A program made the position numbers and the translations under genes. 64,000 nucleotides of DNA, from positions 1 through 64,000 of the forward strand of contig JAWSUF010000011.1 of assembly GCA_033549365.1 (NCBI GenBank), written 5' to 3'. A model generated the notes under the pieces. It did not search any database, was not told where the DNA came from, and was given only the letters and a program-made list of their open reading frames with translations. How positions within the stretch are numbered: the stretch's first letter is position 1; every line of letters starts with the position of its first letter. Of the stretch, positions 49,905 through 59,399 are shown in pieces. This DNA is from Acidobacteriota bacterium (GTDB lineage: Bacteria > Acidobacteriota > Aminicenantia > Aminicenantales > Saccharicenantaceae).

Positions 49905-51170
49905 ATGAATGATGTCAAAGATGCCACGCGGGAAGAGCGTCAGGAAATCCTGAAGGGAATCATCCGGGATCTGCATTCCGGAGTTCCGGTCAAGAAACTC
50001 CAGAAAACCTTTGCGAAGCTGATCAAGAATGTCTCCCCCGAGGAGATCGCCGACATGGAAAACGCCCTGATTCAGGAGGGATTTCCGGTCGAGGAGGTCC
50101 AGCGCCTTTGCGAAGTCCATGCCGAAGTCTTCGACAAATCCCTGAAAAAAGTCGGCAAGCCGGCCAAAATTCCCGGCCATCCGATGTACACGTTCGTCGA
50201 AGAAAACAAAGCCGCCAAAAAAATCCTCAAGGACCTCAAACGCAGCCTGAAGCCGCTCGCCAAGGGCCGAGCCGCGCAGGAGGACATCGACAAATTCAGC
50301 CGGGACCTGGCCCGCCTGAAAGAGATCGAGATTCACTACCAGAGAAAGGAAAACCAGCTTTTTCCGCTCCTCGAAGCCAAGGGATTTCTCGGTCCGACCA
50401 AAGTCATGTGGGGGAAGCACGACGAAATCCGGGCTCACCTGAAAAAGACGGCTGAGCTTCTTCAAGCCGGCGAATGGGCCGCGCTCGCCGGACAGGTCAA
50501 GGCCCTCTCCGGTGCGATCAAGAAGATGATCTTTCTCGAAGAGAAGATCCTCTATCCTACATCGGCCCGAAAGCTCGGTCTCAACGATTGGGTCAGGATC
50601 AAACAGGGTGAGCCGGCCATCGGATATGCCTGGGTCAAGCCGTCCAATCTTTGGGACGCCCGTTTGGCCGAGGCCATGGGCGGCGGTCTTGAAACTGCAG
50701 ATGCGGAAGAATCTCTTGTCAGCGAAGCCCCGCCCGGGGCTTCACAGGAGGATCTTGTAGAAAACAACAACATCCCTCTCTCGACCGGCCGCCTGCCGGC
50801 CGAGCAGATCGATCTCATGCTGAAGACGCTGCCTATCGACATCACCTTTGTCGACGAGAACGACGAAGTGGCCTATTATTCGGATACATCGGAACGGATC
50901 TTCCCGCGCAGCCCGGCCATCGTCGGCCGGGACGTCCAGAATTGTCATCCACCGAAGAGCGTCCACGTCGTCAACGACATCGTCAAGGCCTTCAAGGAAA
51001 AAACGAAAGATGTCGCGGAGTTCTGGATTCAGAAGGACGGCCTCTTCATCCACATCCGCTATTTCCCGGTTTATGACGCGGAAGGCCGCTACCGGGGCGT
51101 CATCGAAGTCTCCCAGGAGCTGTCCAAGCAGCGCGCCCTCGAAGGAGAACGCCGCCTCCTCGACTGGTGA
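49905..51170 (+). CDS. DUF438-hemerythrin-PAS protein
   Basis: 421 aa. The N-terminal DUF438 domain (about 5-75: REERQEILKGIIRDLHSGVP, VEEVQRLCEVHAEVF) is followed by a hemerythrin-like four-helix bundle with conserved acidic and His residues (EIHYQRKENQLFPLL, MWGKHDEIRAHL, FLEEKILYP) for a di-iron site. Then comes a PAS_10-type domain (about 310-410: LPIDITFVDENDEVAYYSDT, HPPKSVHVVNDIVKAFKEK). The combination is known in anaerobes and is thought to sense oxygen, NO or redox state. GGGAGGG is five bases before the ATG at 49905; upstream in-frame starts lie outside it. Confidence 0.88.
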   Translation: MNDVKDATREERQEILKGIIRDLHSGVPVKKLQKTFAKLIKNVSPEEIADMENALIQEGFPVEEVQRLCEVHAEVFDKSLKKVGKPAKIPGHPMYTFVEENKAAKKILKDLKRSLKPLAKGRAAQEDIDKFSRDLARLKEIEIHYQRKENQLFPLLEAKGFLGPTKVMWGKHDEIRAHLKKTAELLQAGEWAALAGQVKALSGAIKKMIFLEEKILYPTSARKLGLNDWVRIKQGEPAIGYAWVKPSNLWDARLAEAMGGGLETADAEESLVSEAPPGASQEDLVENNNIPLSTGRLPAEQIDLMLKTLPIDITFVDENDEVAYYSDTSERIFPRSPAIVGRDVQNCHPPKSVHVVNDIVKAFKEKTKDVAEFWIQKDGLFIHIRYFPVYDAEGRYRGVIEVSQELSKQRALEGERRLLDW

Positions 51171-51315
51171 GGCGGCGTTCCCCGCTGCGTCGAATCCTGC
51201 TGTTTCCACGATCCGTTGGGGGTCAGTTTGGGTTTTTTGATCAGATATCGATGTGTTTGGAGCATCGCATTCGGACTAAAGGAGGCGCTGCGCCGTGCGA
51301 ATTTTGCCGCCTTTG

Positions 51316-52401
51316 TCAGAACAACAGCTTGATGCCCGCCGTCGCCCTTAAACCGCCCGGCTTCAGAGTGACCTGGAGGCCTTCGATATCGACTTTCGCT
51401 TCACCCGAGGAGTAACGGATGTTCGTGTTGACGGCCAGGGACGGACTGATCATATAATCCAATCCGCCGCCCGCATTGAATCCGAAACAGCTCTGGCTGT
51501 AGGTCGAGAAAATGGGACTGACGCTGACGTCGAAATAGGGGTAGCCGGTCTCGGACCAGTCGAAATTTTTGAGGCTTTCGACCTGGACGTTGAGGAAGTA
51601 GGTCCCGCCCGCTCCGATGTAGACGCGAAGCTTGGACATGACGTCGAAGGCCGCCAGAACATTCAGGTTGAGTTCCATGTCCGAATATTTCAAGTTGGAC
51701 GACGCCCATTCGACTTCGCGGAAAAACTCGAAATAGAAGGGGTGGGGAAATCCGCCTTCGAACATCCCGCTGCCCTTCCCCATGCCCGGGATGAAGGACA
51801 GCTCGACGCCGATGTTGGGTGTGAAGAAATAGCCAACCCCGGCATCCAGAGCCAGACCGGAGCCGTCGACGTTGTAGGACTCGGACATGTATCCGTTTTC
51901 ATGATACATGTCGAAACCCCATTGGGTGTTGTAAGAGAACGAGTGGCTGGCATAACCGCCGCCGAGCCGGACGAAAAATTTCTTGTGGGCCGACTTATAA
52001 GAAGGGATTTCCCGTCGAACCGGCGCGGGTTCCGGCTCCGGTCGGGGCCGCCGCTCAACCGGTCTTTCCACGGCTTCCGGTCTCGTTTCCCGGGTCCGGG
52101 GAGCCTGTGCGGCGATCTCGTCGACGACGCTTTCGTGAATGAATCCTGTTATCTGAACTCCCGCCGCGTCAGGGGGGAGCACGATTTTATACCAGACCCC
52201 CGTCTTCTCCAGAACTTCGAGTTCCTGGCCGAGAGTCGCCCGGCCGATAACGGTAGCTTCCAAGCTGGGGTTGACGCGGATGTTGGCGGATGTCACCTTG
52301 ACCCGGACTGTGATGTCCTGGGCCGCGGATAGAGAAACGGTCGCGGCAAAAATCAGAAAGAACAGGATGACCGGTACCAAGCAAATTTTTATGGTTTTCA
52401 T
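51316..52401 (-). CDS. Exported SH3-domain outer-membrane beta-barrel protein
   Basis: 361 aa. A signal peptide (about 1-27) is followed by a bacterial SH3 domain (VTSANIRVNPSLEATVIGRA and the GVWYKIVLP strand), a Pro/Arg/Glu-rich linker (about 100-145), and a predicted eight-stranded OmpA/OmpW-like barrel of about 200 residues ending LRATAGIKLLF with a terminal Phe. The ATG at 52401 removes a non-conserved 20-residue extension that overlaps the M4 peptidase gene. It lies 22 bp after that gene and is probably co-transcribed. Role: envelope or peptidoglycan-associated barrel, not otherwise assignable. Confidence 0.75.
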   Translation of the reverse strand: MKTIKICLVPVILFFLIFAATVSLSAAQDITVRVKVTSANIRVNPSLEATVIGRATLGQELEVLEKTGVWYKIVLPPDAAGVQITGFIHESVVDEIAAQAPRTRETRPEAVERPVERRPRPEPEPAPVRREIPSYKSAHKKFFVRLGGGYASHSFSYNTQWGFDMYHENGYMSESYNVDGSGLALDAGVGYFFTPNIGVELSFIPGMGKGSGMFEGGFPHPFYFEFFREVEWASSNLKYSDMELNLNVLAAFDVMSKLRVYIGAGGTYFLNVQVESLKNFDWSETGYPYFDVSVSPIFSTYSQSCFGFNAGGGLDYMISPSLAVNTNIRYSSGEAKVDIEGLQVTLKPGGLRATAGIKLLF

Positions 52402-52423
52402 GATACGTGCTCCTCTTCCCCGC

Positions 52424-54028
52424 TCACTGCACACCGACGGCCGTCCAGGCCTGAGCGACACGGGCGACTTCCGGGCTTCCCGCTCCGAACAGATCCACGG
52501 CGGCCTGGTAGGTCGCCGATCGCGTGCTCCAGAAACCCGCTGATGGGAACAGGTAGTGGACCCAGGCCCGGAAGGCGATTTTTTCCGCCTTTTGAACGCC
52601 GATGCCGTTGACCGAGATTCCTGAAACGCGGTTCGTTCCCCCGTTGGCCAGGAGCCAATACCAGTGCGTCGCGATCGTCATGTTGATGTGGACGCCGTCA
52701 TTGTCGTACCCGCCGAGGAAGGCCGACGAATAGTGCCGGGAATAGTGATCGGGATATCGGAGTCCGTACTGGGGATACCAGATCTGGCTCCAGGGGTCGG
52801 TCAGGTCGCGCATCGACCCTCCCCAGGGACGCCGGGTGTCTTCGCCCATGAACCAGTCCGCCTTTCCGTAGCCGACTCCGACGGGCTGGTGGAAGAATTC
52901 ACAGGACACGCCCATGATATCCGAGAAGGCCTCGTTGAGGGCGCCGGGGTCGCCCCAATAGATCAGCTTGCTGCTGTGGTTGGTCACGCCGTGGGCGAAT
53001 TCATGGGCCACGATATCCAAGGAGGCCGCATAGGGATACATATCCCCCGGCGTACCATCGCCGAAATAAAGCCAGTTCGTTCCGCCGTGGTAAAACGCGT
53101 TCCGGTAGTTGTTGCCGTAGTGAATGACGACGACGGCTTGCATGTTGTTGTTGTCCATTCCTTTCCAGTCGTGGACCAGATAGAAATAATCGTAGATCCA
53201 GCCCATGTAAGCATGGGCATCCACAAGTGTCGGGTCGTGGTTCCAGTTGTTGTCGGCGTCGGTTAGGTACCAGGCCGAAGTATAACTGGTTCCGAAATTG
53301 GCGGTCGCGGTGATGATGGTCGCCGGCCTCATTTTATCCACGAGGTAGTACAGGTCGTTGGTCAGAATGGTGCTCAATTTCTTGGTGTCGCCGAACGTCC
53401 CCCGGCCGACTCCGATCTGGTTGGATTCCGTTTGGATGTCATTGTACTTGAAGACCACGCGGGCCGTGGCGGCGTCGACGAAGGACACCATGAGCTTGTC
53501 GTCCGAGGCGTGCCGGACCATCCAGGCGAGGAGATAGTCCTTCTGGGTGGGGTAGATCACAAGCTCCGGGGTTTCGAGCATTGTATAATCGCCGTCTCCC
53601 AGGTGCGCCAGAGCCGCGGCCGCGGCCTGTCCGGCGTCGATTCCGGGTACGGCGGAAATCCGGATGTCGTCATAGCGGCGGCCGTTGATGAAATACAGGC
53701 CTCCGTTCTTGCTGTGCCGGATAAGCTGGGCGCCGAAGACACGGACCCCCTGATGGTGCTGGTCGAATCTCTCGTGGACGAATTCTCCGAGGCCTTCGAC
53801 TTGAACTCCGGCAGCCACGAGGTCGCCGGAGGCGATGTCCCTCTCCATCAGGCGGGCGAGTCTGCGGAGTTCGCGCTCCTCGCCTGCCGCGACCGCGGTC
53901 CCCTCCTTTGTTGCGAGACGCGCCTCGAATGTCGCAGGCGCATCCAATGCCTGGGTTTGGAAGGACACCATCCCGAATGCGAGAAACAGGACGGCCAGCA
54001 GGGTGGTTTTTGCATAGAACCGTTTCAT
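52424..54028 (-). CDS. M4-family (thermolysin-like) secreted metalloprotease
   Basis: 534 aa. Signal peptide (about 1-27), propeptide of the FTP/PepSY type (about 40-190), and the M4 catalytic domain. The zinc motif is HEFAHGVT, with the third-ligand motif GALNEAFSDIMG 20-odd residues later; NNNMQAVVVIHYGNNYRNAF corresponds to the usual N-x-x-W-region of the family, and the C-terminal helical domain has DNDGVHINMTIATHWYWLLANGG. The propeptide is shorter than in thermolysin. A promoter (54096-54125) precedes it. The SH3-barrel protein follows in the same operon. Confidence 0.92.
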   Translation of the reverse strand: MKRFYAKTTLLAVLFLAFGMVSFQTQALDAPATFEARLATKEGTAVAAGEERELRRLARLMERDIASGDLVAAGVQVEGLGEFVHERFDQHHQGVRVFGAQLIRHSKNGGLYFINGRRYDDIRISAVPGIDAGQAAAAALAHLGDGDYTMLETPELVIYPTQKDYLLAWMVRHASDDKLMVSFVDAATARVVFKYNDIQTESNQIGVGRGTFGDTKKLSTILTNDLYYLVDKMRPATIITATANFGTSYTSAWYLTDADNNWNHDPTLVDAHAYMGWIYDYFYLVHDWKGMDNNNMQAVVVIHYGNNYRNAFYHGGTNWLYFGDGTPGDMYPYAASLDIVAHEFAHGVTNHSSKLIYWGDPGALNEAFSDIMGVSCEFFHQPVGVGYGKADWFMGEDTRRPWGGSMRDLTDPWSQIWYPQYGLRYPDHYSRHYSSAFLGGYDNDGVHINMTIATHWYWLLANGGTNRVSGISVNGIGVQKAEKIAFRAWVHYLFPSAGFWSTRSATYQAAVDLFGAGSPEVARVAQAWTAVGVQ

Positions 54029-54095
54029 TTCAACTCGATTCCTTTCTACTTGCGTGGTAAGGATCCGCGGGGCGGTCTCCAGCCCCGAGTCTTTT

Positions 54096-54125
54096 TCAAT
54101 ATCTCAGATTCCGGATTTGTGTCAA
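54096..54125 (-). promoter_or_regulatory. Promoter of the M4 peptidase operon
   Basis: Minus strand TTGACA (54120-54125), 18 bp, TATTGA (54096-54101), about 70 bases before the start codon. AAAGGAA precedes the ATG at 54028. Confidence 0.5.
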
Positions 54126-54220
54126 GCGGAAAAACTGCTCACGTTTCCCCCGGCCGGCTTGTCTCTCGCAAGACGGCGGCCTTGCGCAATCCTACGATTT
54201 CAATGTCCGGTCGAACCGTC

Positions 54221-55402
54221 CTACTGTCCGGCCGTACTGGCCGTGAGCCGGGTGACATTCGACTCGGCGAAGAAGCCGTCGAAATCTCCGTAGCGCTTGA
54301 TGTATTCATGGACGAGCAGGGTGTTGGAAAAGGGCCGCGTGAAGATCTGTTTCAATCCCAGTTCCGGAGATCCGATGAGATCGATCATGAAATCCCGGCC
54401 GTCGGCCCGCAGTGACTCGACCGTGGTCTCGATCTCTTCCGTGCAGAAAGCCATGTGGTGGACGCGGGGGCCGTAATTCCGGATGAACATCTCGGTGGGT
54501 CCGGATGTCTCCGGGGCCGAAAACGGCGCGATTCCCGATGTGAAAACCAGGGCGAAATCGGATTTGGTGACCCGGGCCACGTTGGTGATGGAGTTCTGGC
54601 CGGGAACATAGACGGCGAAGTCGAAATCGTATTCCGTAACGGCCATGAATTCCAGAATGGCCGGAATTCGGTTTCGGGCCTCGAGCCGCGTCGCCGCATG
54701 GTCGAGACGTCCGATATGGTTCAGGTAGGCGCCTCGTGCGGCGGGTCTTTCGATCGGAAGGGGCCGGCTTTTCGGAAAAGCATAGTCTCTCTCTCGAGAG
54801 GCTCTTTCGATGAACCCGTAGGAAAGCCCGGTGAGCGGCGAAGGCCGGGTCTGAATGAAGGCGAAGCCGTCGCCCCGGAGCGGCCCGTCCGTCATGAAAA
54901 GCACGCCCCGCTCTTTCTGAATCCGGTGGTACGCCTCTATGTCGGAGCAGCGGAAAACCAATGTCTCAAGCCGGGTCGCCGGAAGGTGTCTCGATTTGGG
55001 AAAATCGTTAAAAGGCGCGAAAGGATTACCTTTTTCGGCGCGTGTCCTGATCAGGATGTCCGCGGCATCCTCGCTTTCGAGTCGGAAAACCCCGGTTTCT
55101 CCGGAGGCGTCGGCGAAGCTCTCGACCCAGGTCAGGCCCGTTGTTCGAAGGACATCCGCCGCGGTGTCCCGAAAGCGGCCGGGTTCGACGGCGATGACGG
55201 CCGCCTCCAACCCTCCGACGAGACCCGAAAGACCCGCCGTCTTCCGGTCTTCGTGGACGGCCGCGGCGGCGGTCAGGAAACCCTGATCAGCCTCAGCGGA
55301 ATGGGGCAGTGTCCCGAATGCAGGCCGCGACGAACCTCCTGCGGACAAATATTTTTCGAGGCATTTCGGACATAGAGAATCAGACATTATGGAAAGACTC
55401 AC
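54221..55402 (-). CDS. HPPD-like (VOC/glyoxalase-fold) dioxygenase family protein
   Basis: About 390 aa, two VOC-fold halves as in 4-hydroxyphenylpyruvate dioxygenase. A 2-His-1-Glu iron triad is visible: GRLDHAATRLE (His), RVHHMAFCTEE (His) and LLVHEYIKRYGDF (Glu), and the family tail GFFAESNVTRLTAS follows. The N-terminal ~150 residues are shorter and more divergent than in true HPPD and begin SDSLCPKCLEKYLS, so the natural substrate is not certain. The GTG at 55402 overlaps the preceding gene's stop (GTGA); an ATG at 55387 is an alternative. Preceded by a small membrane-protein gene in the same operon. Confidence 0.75.
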   Translation of the reverse strand: MSLSIMSDSLCPKCLEKYLSAGGSSRPAFGTLPHSAEADQGFLTAAAAVHEDRKTAGLSGLVGGLEAAVIAVEPGRFRDTAADVLRTTGLTWVESFADASGETGVFRLESEDAADILIRTRAEKGNPFAPFNDFPKSRHLPATRLETLVFRCSDIEAYHRIQKERGVLFMTDGPLRGDGFAFIQTRPSPLTGLSYGFIERASRERDYAFPKSRPLPIERPAARGAYLNHIGRLDHAATRLEARNRIPAILEFMAVTEYDFDFAVYVPGQNSITNVARVTKSDFALVFTSGIAPFSAPETSGPTEMFIRNYGPRVHHMAFCTEEIETTVESLRADGRDFMIDLIGSPELGLKQIFTRPFSNTLLVHEYIKRYGDFDGFFAESNVTRLTASTAGQ

Positions 55403-55821
55403 TCGGATTTTTCGGTTTTCTTCCTTGGCGCCGGCTTTTCGGGAATGATGGGCTCCGGCGCCGGTGTGTCAAACAACCGGATGGCGTCCTGATTGAGCAG
55501 AATAACCAGGGAATAAACTCCCAGGGCGGTTCCCAACGGGAAATTGAGCAGACTCAAAAAAGAGAGGACCAGAATCAAAATGCGACTCCATTCCTTCCTC
55601 TTGAGAATGTAGAATCCGCCGATGATCTTGGGAACTCCCAGAAGGGCGACGAAGAAGATCACGGCCAGGGCGATCAGGCGAAGGATGGCGGGCGCCCCCG
55701 TCTGAATATCGGGAAACATGGAAATCCCGAAGAGAAGAAGGAATCCGACGATTCCGGCGAGGAGGGTCAAACCTCCGTAGACGATCCAGAGAATGCCGAT
55801 AAGTTGGATATGCTTGTCCAT
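55399..55821 (-). CDS. Small membrane protein, unknown function
   Basis: 140 aa with four hydrophobic segments (about residues 6-30, 44-64, 74-92 and 95-110), a hydrophilic C-terminal tail rich in Pro, Glu and Lys (APEPIIPEKPAPRKKTEKS), and no signal peptide or catalytic motif. It resembles the generic four-helix membrane proteins found in many Acidobacteriota genomes. The stop overlaps the GTG start of the HPPD-like gene, so the two are coupled; no reason for the association can be seen from sequence. Confidence 0.6.
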   Translation of the reverse strand: MDKHIQLIGILWIVYGGLTLLAGIVGFLLLFGISMFPDIQTGAPAILRLIALAVIFFVALLGVPKIIGGFYILKRKEWSRILILVLSFLSLLNFPLGTALGVYSLVILLNQDAIRLFDTPAPEPIIPEKPAPRKKTEKSE

Positions 55822-55917
55822 GAGTCCTCCCTTACAAAAACATTATATTAAATTTTCCGGTTTTCGTTAAGCTTCTTCCCAATGGGTGTATCATAATCTG
55901 GACAAAGGAGAAAGAGC

Positions 55918-56697
55918 ATGCGCATCCCCCTCTATCAAGTCGATGCCTTCACCGGCAAGGTCTTTGCCGGAAACCCGGCCGCCGTCTGCCCGCTCGAAGC
56001 CTGGCCCGAGGATTCCCTTCTGCAGAACATCGCCACCGAAAACAACCTGTCCGAGACGGCTTTTTTTGTTCGCGAAGGCGACGCCTACCGCATCCGCTGG
56101 ATGACCCCGACGGCCGAGGTCGATCTCTGCGGTCATGCCACGCTGGCTTCGGCATTTGTCATTTTCCGTTTCATCGAACCGGATGCGGACCGGATCGTCT
56201 TCCGGTCGCGAAGCGGAGATCTCGCCGTTATGCGGGAAGGCGATCTCCTGAGTCTGGATTTTCCGGCCAACCGCCCCCGCCCCCAGGCGCCGCCGAAGAA
56301 ACTGCTCGACGCTTTTCCGGCGCAACCCTCCGAGGTTCTCTGCAACCGGAGCTTCGTCCTTGTTTACGGTTCGGAGGATACCGTCCGCAACATGAAGCCG
56401 GACATCCGCAAACTGCAAGATGTCGAGGCCTTCGGGGCGATCATCACCGCCCGGGGGAATGAGGCCGATTTCGTCTCGCGGTTCTTTGTCCCCCAGGTCG
56501 GCGTCGACGAAGATCCCGTCACCGGATATGCGCATACGATCCTTGTGCCGTACTGGGCGGAAAGGTTGGGGCGGTCGAAACTCCGGGCGCTTCAGGTCTC
56601 CCGCCGGGGCGGCGAGCTGTTCTGCGAAGACCGGGGCGACCGGGTGAAAATCGCGGGGCGGGCCGTACTCTACCTCCAAGGCCACATCATTCTCTAA
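55918..56697 (+). CDS. PhzF-family isomerase/epimerase
   Basis: 259 aa. Two-domain diaminopimelate-epimerase-like fold of the PhzF family: QVDAFTGKVFAGNPAAVC at the N-terminus, NNLSETAFF with the catalytic-type Glu at residue 46, DLCGHATLASAFV, and near the C-terminus FFVPQVGVDEDPVTGYAHTIL. The last motif normally reads G-S-A-H; here it is G-Y-A-H. Family members isomerise or cyclise diverse small molecules and most are uncharacterised. AAAGGAG is placed well before the ATG. Divergent from the small membrane-protein gene and monocistronic. Confidence 0.88.
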   Translation: MRIPLYQVDAFTGKVFAGNPAAVCPLEAWPEDSLLQNIATENNLSETAFFVREGDAYRIRWMTPTAEVDLCGHATLASAFVIFRFIEPDADRIVFRSRSGDLAVMREGDLLSLDFPANRPRPQAPPKKLLDAFPAQPSEVLCNRSFVLVYGSEDTVRNMKPDIRKLQDVEAFGAIITARGNEADFVSRFFVPQVGVDEDPVTGYAHTILVPYWAERLGRSKLRALQVSRRGGELFCEDRGDRVKIAGRAVLYLQGHIIL

Positions 56698-56893
56698 TCT
56701 CTTCTCGGCTGCTTTGGCTGCTGTAAGTTTCACATAATAAAAAAAATAGCTAATAATTGGGCAAAAATAAGTGCTTTTTGCGCATAAATGTTTTTTTATC
56801 AGCAACATCCAGCAGCCAGAGCGGAAGGGTGTCGGAAAAAGCGCTTGCCCGGCCGCGGCGTTTTCTGACACAATGGCGGGGGAGGAACGAACC
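56698..56893. other. AT-rich intergenic segment bounded by a distant inverted repeat
   Basis: 196 bases with no supported gene. GGCTGCTG (56716-56723) and CAGCAGCC (56810-56817) bracket an unusually AT-rich core of 86 bases containing several A and T runs. It probably contains the promoter of the flavodoxin-AOR operon, although no clear -35/-10 pair can be fixed. Confidence 0.35.
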
Positions 56894-57409
56894 ATGAAAA
56901 CGCTGATCGTCTATGCCACGCGGCACGGCGCCGCGGAAAAATGCGCCCGCCTGCTGGCCGACCGCCTGGGCGGAGATGTCGATGTCTTCGATCTCAAGAA
57001 AGTCCGGACCGTTGATCTCTCGGGATACGACGCCGTCGTCGTCGGCGGGTCCATTCATGCGGGGAGAGTCCAGTCCCGGGTGAAAAAGTTCTGCGAGGCC
57101 CACGCGGACGCCCTCCTGAAGAAAAAAATCGGCCTTTTCATCTGCTGCATGGAAGAGGGCGATAAGGCATGGAAGCAATTCCATGAGGCTTTTCCCGCCC
57201 GGCTTGTCGATCAGGCTGCGGCCAAGGGCCTCTTCGGCGGCGCCTTTGATTTCGATAGAATGAACTGGTTCGAAAAAACGATCATCGGAAAAATCGCCGG
57301 CGTCAAGGAAAGCGTCTGCAAGATCAACGAGCCGGCCGTCGCCGAATTCGCCGACAAAATGAAAAGCTCCGTCACTGTTGAAGCGGCGGACTCCGGAGCC
57401 TCCTCATGA
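56894..57409 (+). CDS. Flavodoxin-domain protein (HemG/protoporphyrinogen-oxidase-like)
   Basis: 171 aa flavodoxin fold: TLIVYATRHGAAEKCARLLA is the FMN-phosphate loop (T-R-H-G type as in HemG and flavodoxin-like oxidoreductases), followed by DAVVVGGSIHAGRVQSRVKK and IGLFICCMEEGDKAWKQF. Such proteins transfer electrons or oxidise menaquinone-linked protoporphyrinogen; no heme-biosynthesis gene adjoins it here. GGAGGAAC precedes the ATG. The stop overlaps the aldehyde ferredoxin oxidoreductase gene by four bases, so it is co-translated with that enzyme and may be its electron partner, which would be unusual. Confidence 0.8.
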   Translation: MKTLIVYATRHGAAEKCARLLADRLGGDVDVFDLKKVRTVDLSGYDAVVVGGSIHAGRVQSRVKKFCEAHADALLKKKIGLFICCMEEGDKAWKQFHEAFPARLVDQAAAKGLFGGAFDFDRMNWFEKTIIGKIAGVKESVCKINEPAVAEFADKMKSSVTVEAADSGASS

Positions 57410-59382
57410 TGTCCGGCGGGAAAATTTCTTTTGGGTACACCGGCCGCTGGGCCTTTGTCGATCTTGCGACTCGACGCATCGATATCCGGCCCGCTGACCC
57501 TGACATTTGCCGCGATTACGTCGGCGGGCGGGGCGTTCAGGCCCGTCTTCTTTATGATCATGTCAAATTCACGGGACCCATTCGCAATCCTCTCGGGCCG
57601 GAAAACCGGATCATCCTCGGCACCGCAGCCCTCAACGACTCGCCCATCCCGACGGCGGGCCGCGGGTCCTGTTCCTTCTTCGGAACGATGACCCGGTCGC
57701 CGGAAGATCCCGGGGCGATTCCCGGGCACAAGCCCCTTTTCGGTCTGGTCACTCACGCGAGCGCGGGCGGCCTTTTTCCGAACATGCTGAAAAGGGCCGG
57801 GATCGACCAACTCATCGTCGACGGCCGGGCGGACAGGCCCGTCCGCATATTCGTCGGCGAAGGGACGGTCGAGATCGTCGATGCCGAGGACGACCTCTTT
57901 GCCGAAGCCGCGGGGAGAAAGACCTTGCAGCCGGCCTCGGCCGTCACGGACTTTCTGACCGCAAAATATCCCGGGTCGTCTACCGTGTGCGCCGGTCCGG
58001 CCGGCTGGAACGGCGTCGCTTATGCCTGCCTGACCGCCGATCGCCACCGCAATTTCGGCCGCGGCGGCGCCGGTGCGGTTTTCGGATCGAAAAATCTCGC
58101 GGCCGTAACGGCTTTGGGGAAAGGCCGGCCGGAAATTTCCGACGCCGCGGCGTTTCAGAAAACCAGCCGGGAGATCGACGCTCTGGTCAAAAGCCACGTC
58201 GCCGACGCCGCCTGGACGGCCTCCTTCCGGCCCGAGGCCGGAACGACATGGTGGCTCGACCGGGCCTTCACCGGCGGCTATCTCGGCAAAAAGGGCGGCT
58301 ACCTGCCCTGGCACAATTTCGACGAGGGCTCGTTCGACCCGGAAGATTACGCCCGGGTTTCGACCGCGGCTTTCCTCGAAATCGCCGGAAAGGCACATGT
58401 CTGCAACCGATGCCGCCACATCATGTGTACGAGGACGGCCTCTGTTGAAAGGCCGCCGTACGCGGGAAGCGGCGTGCGCCCCGAGTTTGAAACGATCGCC
58501 CTGTGGATCAACTGCTGCCTCACCGACCGTGACGCGATCTTCCATCTCAATCACCGGTGCAACGAACTCGGCGTCGACACGATGACTTTCGGATCCGTCA
58601 TGGCCGGGGCCATGGAACTCCGGGAAAAAGGTTTTCTGAAGGATTTTGAAGGCGCACCGAAATTCGGCAGCGCCGAAGACATGATCCGGACCCTGGAGGC
58701 CGTGGCGTATCGGACGAGCCCCCTGGGCCGGCTTCTCGGCGGCTATTCCGACGCAGCCGCGGCCGAGATTGCGGCGGGGTTCCCGGCCTCCGACCGGCCG
58801 GAGATTCTCCGCTGCGTCACGATGATCTTCGGCGGACTGGGCTACGCCGGAATCGAACCCAAGGTCTTCCCGGGTATGTTTACGGCCTACGGAACGTCGA
58901 ACCGGGGGCGCGGTGACCACACGTATGCTTGGACCGTCCAGGCGGAGGAGGGCGGGCTATCGGGTGCGGCGGAACTCGCCGCCTATGTCGCCGCAGGCCA
59001 GACCGGCAAAGCTCTCGTCGATTCCCTGGGTCTCTGCGATTTCTTCACCGAAGATGTGACCTCGGATCTCTTCATGTCGGCCTATCGGGCTTTGACCGGA
59101 ATCGTCTATACGGGAGAATCGCTGAAAAATTGCGGGCGGAGAATTTATACTCTTGAACGCCGGCTCAACAATATCCAGGGGCGGGACCGGGGTTACGACG
59201 CCTTCGTCCCGGACAAGATGACAGAGCCTCTGACACGCGGCGCCCATAAGGGTAAGGCCGTCGACAGGGAGGAGTACGGACGCATCCTCGACGCCTACTA
59301 TGACGTCCAGGGCTGGACGCGGGACGGGACGGTGCCGGACGGGCTCCTCTCACGGTGTGCTAGCCTGAAAACATCATGCTGA
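57406..59382 (+). CDS. Aldehyde ferredoxin oxidoreductase family protein (tungsto/molybdopterin)
   Basis: 658 aa. N-terminal AOR domain beginning ISFGYTGRWAFVDLATRRID with GGRGVQARLLYDH; then the pterin-binding segment FGRGGAGAVFGSKNLAAVTA. The [4Fe-4S] cluster ligands are CNRCRHIMC (C333, C336, C340) and C544 in DSLGLCDFF. Family members oxidise aldehydes to acids with reduced ferredoxin, and use bis-pterin tungsten. The substrate cannot be distinguished among AOR, FOR and related branches. It overlaps the flavodoxin gene by four bases. A second ATG at 57409 is equally usable. Confidence 0.92.
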   Translation: MMSGGKISFGYTGRWAFVDLATRRIDIRPADPDICRDYVGGRGVQARLLYDHVKFTGPIRNPLGPENRIILGTAALNDSPIPTAGRGSCSFFGTMTRSPEDPGAIPGHKPLFGLVTHASAGGLFPNMLKRAGIDQLIVDGRADRPVRIFVGEGTVEIVDAEDDLFAEAAGRKTLQPASAVTDFLTAKYPGSSTVCAGPAGWNGVAYACLTADRHRNFGRGGAGAVFGSKNLAAVTALGKGRPEISDAAAFQKTSREIDALVKSHVADAAWTASFRPEAGTTWWLDRAFTGGYLGKKGGYLPWHNFDEGSFDPEDYARVSTAAFLEIAGKAHVCNRCRHIMCTRTASVERPPYAGSGVRPEFETIALWINCCLTDRDAIFHLNHRCNELGVDTMTFGSVMAGAMELREKGFLKDFEGAPKFGSAEDMIRTLEAVAYRTSPLGRLLGGYSDAAAAEIAAGFPASDRPEILRCVTMIFGGLGYAGIEPKVFPGMFTAYGTSNRGRGDHTYAWTVQAEEGGLSGAAELAAYVAAGQTGKALVDSLGLCDFFTEDVTSDLFMSAYRALTGIVYTGESLKNCGRRIYTLERRLNNIQGRDRGYDAFVPDKMTEPLTRGAHKGKAVDREEYGRILDAYYDVQGWTRDGTVPDGLLSRCASLKTSC

Positions 59383-59399
59383 CGGCAAGGAGGCAGGTC

